Below are positions 58,076 to 64,000 of a stretch of 64,000 nt of DNA, piece after piece. The stretch spans positions 1 to 64,000 of the forward strand of contig JAFKAC010000208.1 in the NCBI GenBank assembly GCA_025766275.1, given 5' to 3'. The DNA is from Lactarius indigo. Taxonomy: Eukaryota > Basidiomycota > Agaricomycetes > Russulales > Russulaceae. How positions within the stretch are numbered: the stretch's first letter is position 1; each line of letters begins with the position of its first letter. A program made the position numbers and the translations under genes. The notes beneath the pieces are model-generated. The model was not told the DNA's origin and did no database searches. It saw nothing but the letters and a program-made list of their open reading frames with translations.

Positions 58076-61000
58076 ATGGTCTCCGAGACGGCTAACAGCG
58101 CTCAGTCACCAAGCGGAATCGTTATGATGGATCTTGGTGCGAGTATGGATAGGCTTCTACGTCCTCTGCATTTGGGCTCACTCGACCATCTCGGACTCGT
58201 CGAAGCAGGTTCCCGACCGCGTGCTTCGTCTGTTCCGCTCGCTCCGCCGACGTATTCTGTTGGCTATGTGTACGATGCGGCAATGATGTCGCATAGTCCA
58301 GATGAAGGTGATGAACACCCGGAGCAGCCGCAGCGCATCGTAGCCGTACACAACATGCTACTCAAGCATGGATGCCTCGGTGCAATGAAGCGCCTTCCCT
58401 TCCGTCGCGTGCAGCGTGAGGCTGTACTTCTCGTACATACCGAGCAGCACTGGAGAATGGTATTGGCCCTGAAATGTAAGTGTTGCGGACAATCGTCTCC
58501 GATACTAACTTAATTTCATGTTCGGAGCATTAACGCGGCAGGAAATAATCGACTCCAAGGCATTCTACGAGCACGATTCGCTCTACGTCAGTCCGCAAAC
58601 AACGAGTCGGCTCTTCTAAGCTGTGGCGGTGTCATTGAGCCTCTCTTGCTGTGGCTCGTGGTGAATTGAAGAAAACGCTCGCGATCGTTCGCCCTCCTGG
58701 TCATCATGCTGAGCCGGATCGCCCCATGGGTTTCTGCTTTTTCAATAATGTTGCAGTCGCGGCTAGGGTTGTGCAGCAGCTTACGCCTATCAAGCGCATC
58801 CTCATCTTAGATTGGTAGACAAATAATAAATTCACAATCATAACCATGACTAACCGCACCGACGGCCAGGGATGTTTCATCACGGTGCGTATGTACTAAG
58901 TGGGAAAAAAATCAATCACCCAATGCAATTTCTAGGGAATGGCACACAAAGAGCCTTCTATGACGACCCTTCGTATTATACATTTCCCTGCATAGATACG
59001 AGGGTGGTCGCTTTTACCCCTGCGGAACATTTGGCGGCATGTCGTCTTGCGGCGAAGGCAAAGGGCTTGGCTAGTGCGCGAAATAATCCCCTTGTTTTGG
59101 CCGTTGCCCTTATCATTTCGCCAAAGCTCCGTGAACGTCCCCTGGGCCGAGAGTGGCACGACTGACGGAGATTACCTCCATGCTTTCCAGCAAAATCGTC
59201 ATGCCGATTGCGACAGAGTTTGCTCCAGAACTTGTGATCAGTGAGTAAAGGAGTGCACGTGTTCTACTTGGCAATCTTTGAACTCGCTGTAGTATCAGCT
59301 GGGTTCGACGCCGCCGACGGTGACATCCTCGGGGAGTGTTGTGTTACGCCAGCGGGATATGCTCACATGACCTACATGCTGTCCACCCTAGCCGGTGGGA
59401 AGCTTGTTGCTGCACTCGAGGTTCGTCTCTCCGTCTGAAACGCTGTCCACGATCTTAACAGATGCAGGGAGGGTACACCCTTGATTCTATCTCCAATTGT
59501 GCGTTGGCTGTAGGTCGAATGTTGCTGGGTGAGGCGCCTCCGGAACTGCCCGCCCTGGTGGCGTCCGAGGTCGAAGCCGAGACTGTATGGCTCGTTGCCA
59601 AGGAGCAAAGCAAATACTGGAAGAATCATTAACATCAAAGCTTGCGAACCGAAAGAAGGTCTCTAGTCTACCCACCTTTTTTCCAAAGACTCATTCACTC
59701 TTTCAGAATTCGAGGAACTCGCATTTGACGTTCCCGGTGCGCCTGCTACAAGCATTATTCCTTCTTCATCCTCAATAAATGTCTTCGCAGAGATCCTCAA
59801 AGCACACAGACAAGACTACATGTACACAAACTTTGGCATGCTTGAAGTACCACTCATGCATGATGATGTCCGGGAAAAGTTCTCAGCCCAGGTTATGTGC
59901 TCGTGAGAATGGTTTTCAGTGCCCTCGTAGGACCAAAAAATCATTTGCTTTGCAGAAAGGACATGCTGGACAATGAAGTCCTCGTCGTCTTTGCTCATGA
60001 ATTGTAACCCTTGAATCCCAGAGTCTTCGAATCCGTTCTGATCCTCTGTACGTAGCGGCAAACCTTCGCGTCGAAATTTCGGATAGGCTGACGTGCGACG
60101 TTCAACTCGAGTCCTCATATATCGTAGGTCCTGGTCCGACCTCACCCCTCATCATATCACAAATCCGACCAGATCGATGTTTCTAAACAACTTGTTCGCT
60201 GGATACAGCAGGAGAACTATGGCCTCCTTGATATCAACCTATTCCCCAAGCCTCCTTCCAGTAACAGAGATGTAAGCCTCACAACTGACCTTATTTTCCG
60301 TTACAATGTTTTGCACCACAGTATCCACAAAAATCTCCGGAGCAATATGCACGCGAGATTATGACATATCTTTGGGACAATTATATTTCGTGAGAACTAA
60401 GACGACTCGTAGGCGTGCACCTCCACTTACTTGTTATCTACAGGCTGTCCACGGCCAAGCGTATCATCCTCATCGGCCACGGCCCAGGTGTAGGTGGGTA
60501 TTTCGGAGCTACTTGAGTCTCGAAGTGAGCGTTCCGATTATTTGCACTCGTGCAGTGCCTTACGTTATCTAGCTGCTGGTGTGATGCGCCACGTGAAACT
60601 TGTCGTTCAAGTTGTTGGTTATACGAAAATCCCACTTGTCCCCAAGAAAGGTCCAGACCTGATTACCTTGGTACCAGAAGGTACGGACATGCATGTGTAC
60701 CCAAATAGCAGTTCCTTCACACCTCGTGATATGTTAGCATTCACTGGTCATCGTTCCTCATGACCATGTCATTCGCCACGAGGGTAAGATTTTGAAGCGA
60801 CACGGCAGCTCGTCTTTGCGGGTGAGTACTGTTGGTTTCTCTCTGTGACAACATCCGACCATTTTGCATTGTCCACAGAGGAGTCAAAACCTGTAAAGCT
60901 CATGCTACGTGCCCTTCCGCTAATCCAAACACATGTCCGCAATATCTTGGCCCCTTCGACCTGTCCTTGGATAGTCCTCGCCAATCGGGAACCCTTTTAC

Positions 61001-61087
61001 ACGATCCTTGGAGTCCTTGCTTTCCACTGCTCCTGTTCCAGGGCCCAAGATACGATTTGCCACAGCTCTCAATACCAAATACTATAA
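58076..61087 (+). CDS. HDA1: Class II histone deacetylase, HDA1/Clr3 type, with frame breaks
   Basis: This enzyme removes acetyl groups from histone lysines. The N-terminal part has [20 protein letters not shown] then PEQPQRI. The catalytic domain reads [66 protein letters not shown] and [15 protein letters not shown]. The zinc ligands (DVH, and D in FDAADGD) and the HH pair are present. A C-terminal Arb2-like domain follows ([32 protein letters not shown]), as in fungal Hda1/Clr3. To read these in order the frame must change at least five times: a missing G near 58640, an extra T near 58875, a missing G near 58973, an extra A near 59194 and an extra C near 59627. A further unclear change lies near 58594, with more between 59980 and 60760. 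Either a pseudogene or unpolished sequence; the span and last exon are approximate. Confidence 0.82.
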
Positions 61088-61379
61088 ACCTTATGATCGA
61101 TCCATGATTATCACAGTACTACACGACACATGAACCGGATGCGAACACGATTCACGCTTGTCCCTTGATGTGCTCTGCAGCTGATGCTGCGGATCCTCGC
61201 GTGGCCATTGGCTCCCTCTGACCATGGATGTAGGGGGGCGGTGGGTGGTGTCACCTCTTCTGAACCATCCCTGGGTGAGGTGCCTCGGTCGGGGGTGATG
61301 CCGGTGTCGCTTGTTTCCGTGGAGGAACGGTTTGTGTCGGAGGCCGTGCACGCATCGAGGACCTTGGGCGTGGGGTCTT

Positions 61380-61749
61380 TTAAGCACATTCTTCGTTTTT
61401 CTCTTCCTTCTCACGCTGAATACGTATGGCCCTGTCTACCGGGTCTACGTCATGCGCATGCCCGTCCCGGGTATAATATTCCGGGTTCACCTTGTGTCTT
61501 TTTTTCAAAGCAATGCGCCATGGACCGTGTGCGCCATAGAAGTCAGAGCCATACCTTTTTGCAGCCTCCTCGAGTGACCATCCACTGCATCAAGGCGCAA
61601 GGCGCAGTGCCTCCTACTTACGCTCGATTTCCTCTTCCTCAGGCATTGACCTGTAAGTCTCCTCCGTACCTGGGAGCGTGGAGAGGACAAGTCCGTGGTA
61701 CCGAACGAGAATCTAGAGATGGATATATTTGAGCGCGTTGCAGGGACAT
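61380..61749 (-). CDS. Unrecognised protein with a conserved-looking aromatic/basic segment
   Basis: Minus-strand reading gives WSLEEAAKRYGSDFYGAHGP, then WRIALKKRHKVNPEYYTRDG and HAHDVDPVDRAIRIQREKEE, ending at a TAA (61380-61382). The density of aromatic, charged and glycine residues and the absence of low complexity argue for a real exon. A possible intron (GTAAGT..GATGCAG, about 61582-61618) precedes it, after MPEEEEIER. I could not assemble a continuous frame upstream, perhaps because of the same indels that affect neighbouring genes. The start at 61749 is a guess. I do not recognise the family. Confidence 0.45.
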
Positions 61750-62187
61750 TAGAAGTCATACAACAAGATGTAGCAGAGACGCGTACTAAAGAGAAGGCTT
61801 TGTCGAGCAGGAGGGATGGGTGAGGACCCTGCTATTCTGTGCTCCAACTCGTACCCGAGCAGCGAAGGACTTACGATCTCTATGATCGCAAACGCGGTGC
61901 CGTTGCGATGCTTGTTCGCGAGCATTTTCACATGAGTGGGTGTCTTTGACCCTTGTAACTCGTGTTTGGTCAATTTTACGTACGCCAGTCATGCAGGGCC
62001 GAGACCTAACGTAGACAGTCAACATGCAACTTGAGGCTTTATTTGTGAGGCACGCGTCGAGAAGGACGCGCTTACACTCGCAGCAACTTTAAGATCTAGA
62101 TGCTCGAATCGAATAAGATAAGCGAAATATTCCGATAAGGGTTATTTCGTTCCACAAAGTGTGCAGTCACAAGTAAATTCCGACGAC
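61750..62187. other. Intergenic region upstream of RMT2
   Basis: 438 bp between the divergent unrecognised gene and RMT2. No gene is seen. It contains the second copy of the shared 28-bp motif. Confidence 0.5.
62121..62147. repeat. Second copy of the 28-bp shared upstream motif
   Basis: AGCGAAATATT followed directly by CCGATAAGGGTTATTTC, identical to 57942-57970 apart from a 2-nt (GA) gap. It lies 41 bp before the RMT2 ATG. Confidence 0.75.
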
Positions 62188-63692
62188 ATGACGGAATTTG
62201 CTTCTGCAGTTGACAACGGCGAAGAGCGTACCAAACACGAATATGATGTCGTCGCTGACGAGGGTAGTGACCCGGATTATGTCGAGGGACGAAGACGAAA
62301 TAGCAGCAATCGGCCTGGCGCTCATCAATGCCATTCTGAATACGCACCAATAGAAGATATCCAAAAATTTTAGACGAGGACGCACCTTTGGTATCAGGCC
62401 GAGGAGGATGGGTGGTCTGCGCTGCACGCAGCAGCAAGCGTCGAAGAGCCGAGCTCGTAAAAAAACTGCTACAACACGGCGCGGTGTGGAACTCTGGTGA
62501 AATCCCGTTACTACTCCTACCGCCTGTGAATCCTAACGGAGAGCTTGCAGTGGATAATGCAGGAAACACCGCAGGTGACATCGCGCTTTCTCTCAACGAC
62601 GAGGAAAGTTATCGCGCCATCCGCGATGCAGGCATCCGCTCGGGTATGTGCGCGTTTACGTCTGTCATTGGCTAGCTATTGCTGAATCTGGACCAGAATT
62701 GATCCTTCGTTTACTCGCCTCCCGTAGCGCAGAAGCTGACGCGCTCTTGCTCAAAGAAGAGGACGATACCGCGCTGGGATCCACCGACAAGTTTTTGTCA
62801 TCCCGCCTCCGTATACGAGCGATGAGCACGGGCAAGAGATCTGTCTGCTTCAAAGCGGCGATACGAAATAGGTGTCATGATGGGTTGGGAGCGCGGGATC
62901 AGTGCGTTCACTGCTCTTGAATGCCAATGATTTGCATGCTCACGGGTGGTAGTATATTAAGTGCAGGAAACGGTGCGCGGGATGTGCGATGATCACCCGA
63001 ATGCCGAGATGGGGCTGAGAGTTTTGAACATTGGCTTCGGTCTGGGAATCGTGTGTGGTGGCGTGATATCGCGGCGCCGAGCTGACTTGCTCAAGTAGAT
63101 CGATGCGTGCTTCCAGGCGCTCCCAGTTCCACCCTCGAGACACATCATTATAGAACCCACCCGGACGTTTTAAGGTACATGCGCGAACGAGGGTGGTATG
63201 ATAGGAAAGGGGTCATCGTTCTCGAAGGCAAATGGCAAGACTTCGTGGGTACCAAAATACTCGAAGACATGATGTTCGACGCGGTGTACACGGACACGTT
63301 TTCGGAGGAATACGAAGGTGAAGAACATATCTATACCGAGTCTACTAAGTACCAGAGCTGCACTCCCAGATCTGCGTCTGTTTTTCGACCATCTCCCGAA
63401 ACTGCTCGCCGGCCCGAATGCCCGATTCAGTTTCTTCAATGGATTGGGAGCAACAAGTAACTCGTTTCTTGCTTCATCAGGGACACCACGTTGACTCCCG
63501 CTAGATGCGCTCTTCTATGACGTGTATACACACTTAGCGGAGCTTCACCTCTCCGAACTTGGCATCGACGTGGAGTGGGAGGATATCGATGTCGCGACGA
63601 TGCCAGGAGAGGTGCGATGGGGCAACACGCGAGAGTACTTCGCTATGAGGTTATATCGGTTACCCATTTGTAAGATCAGGAATACAGCATAG
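62188..63692 (+). CDS. RMT2: Protein arginine N5-methyltransferase RMT2, with frame breaks
   Basis: Rmt2 uses S-adenosylmethionine to methylate the delta nitrogen of an arginine in ribosomal protein L12. The typical layout is visible. An N-terminal ankyrin-like part reads LINAILNTHP, GWSALHAAASVEEPELVKKL and VDNAGNTAGDIALSLNDEES. The methyltransferase domain reads CDDHPNAEMGLRVLNIGFGL (SAM-binding), HIIIEPHPDVLRYMRERGWY, VVYTDTFSEEY-like DAVYTDTFSEEYE, NARFSFFNGLGATN, then FYDVYTHLAELHLSELGIDV ending at a stop at 63690-63692. Introns keep GT..AG borders. At least seven single- or two-base deletions are needed to follow the conserved protein: near 62348, 62366, 62391, 62452, 62811, 62865 and 63157. 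The start 62188 (MTEFASAVDN) is the first ATG but is not conserved enough to be sure. Confidence 0.82.
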
Positions 63693-64000
63693 GCGAGGAG
63701 CAATATTGTATTTTTATCTTGGAGGCCATTGGTTGCTGCCTACCAACGCATCAGCATATCAACCAATGACGGAATTATCCGCCGCGGCTGTGGAAGGCGG
63801 CTGCGGGAGGCGGCGAAGAACCAACAAGAGAATCAAACTTTTCTACTACACCACCTCTCATCCTCACACAGACTGGTCTCTGTGGTTCCATCCTTCTTTC
63901 ATTCACTGTTTTTGCTATTGACAGCTGGCTTGTCGTTACTTACTTTTTCAAAGACTCGACGATCTAACTACCGCCGATCTCCCTGATCCACTATGAGCGT
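63693..64000. other. Right edge, no gene recognised
   Basis: 308 bp after the RMT2 stop. Open frames run to the window edge but show no family motif. They are probably 3' flank and the promoter of a gene outside the window. Confidence 0.4.

Overview
This window looks like nuclear DNA from a basidiomycete fungus of the Agaricomycetes. The evidence is short 48-65 nt introns with GT..AG borders in almost every gene, a DUF6533 membrane protein, a HAD-type terpene cyclase, and housekeeping proteins of fungal type. The gene content and the tandem C2H2 finger family recall Cantharellales such as Rhizoctonia or Ceratobasidium, but this is an impression and nothing in the sequence proves it.

Layout. 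(1) 1-6.4 kb holds a tandem duplication of a HAD-terpene cyclase fusion gene. The left copy (1.41-2.12 kb) is broken; the right copy (3.56-5.31 kb) reads through. (2) 6.6-17.6 kb is dense housekeeping DNA: eIF3c (-) and mitochondrial bL34m (+) sharing a 107-bp promoter, a TOG/CLASP-like protein (-), alanyl-tRNA synthetase (+) with two in-frame starts, and ribosomal protein uS13/S18 (+). (3) 16.9-32.1 kb is repeat-structured. The 3' part of the S18 gene, a GA-rich spacer and a minus-strand two-finger C2H2 gene occur three times. Copies 2 and 3 carry only S18 fragments but have open C2H2 genes. Copy 1 has the intact S18, but its C2H2 gene has lost a finger, is frameshifted, and is split near its start codon by about 4 kb carrying ankyrin remnants and a DUF6533 gene. 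Two small TA-flanked inverted-repeat elements (MITE-like) lie here. (4) 33.8-55.5 kb is gene-rich: a hypothetical protein, NF-YA/HAP2 with a 40-glutamine tract, a THO1/SARNP-like SAP protein, a four-span membrane protein, a DUF1746 (Dsc4-like) protein, a twin-CX9C protein, the very large lipid-bridge protein Csf1/BLTP1, Yip1 and a cytochrome P450. (5) 55.6-63.7 kb carries NSA2, a PRKRIP1-like protein, an HDA1/Clr3-type histone deacetylase and the arginine methyltransferase Rmt2. Each of these is interrupted by single-base indels.

The housekeeping genes cover translation (eIF3c, AlaRS, S18, bL34m), ribosome biogenesis (NSA2), mRNA export (THO1-like), chromatin and transcription (HDA1, NF-YA) and membrane traffic or lipid transfer (Yip1, Csf1, DUF1746). 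I see no operon-like pathway. The only candidates for specialised metabolism are the terpene cyclase and the P450, about 48 kb apart. I recognised no rRNA, tRNA or CRISPR array. Exon borders were placed by eye from splice signals and family conservation, so multi-exon features are given as gene spans.
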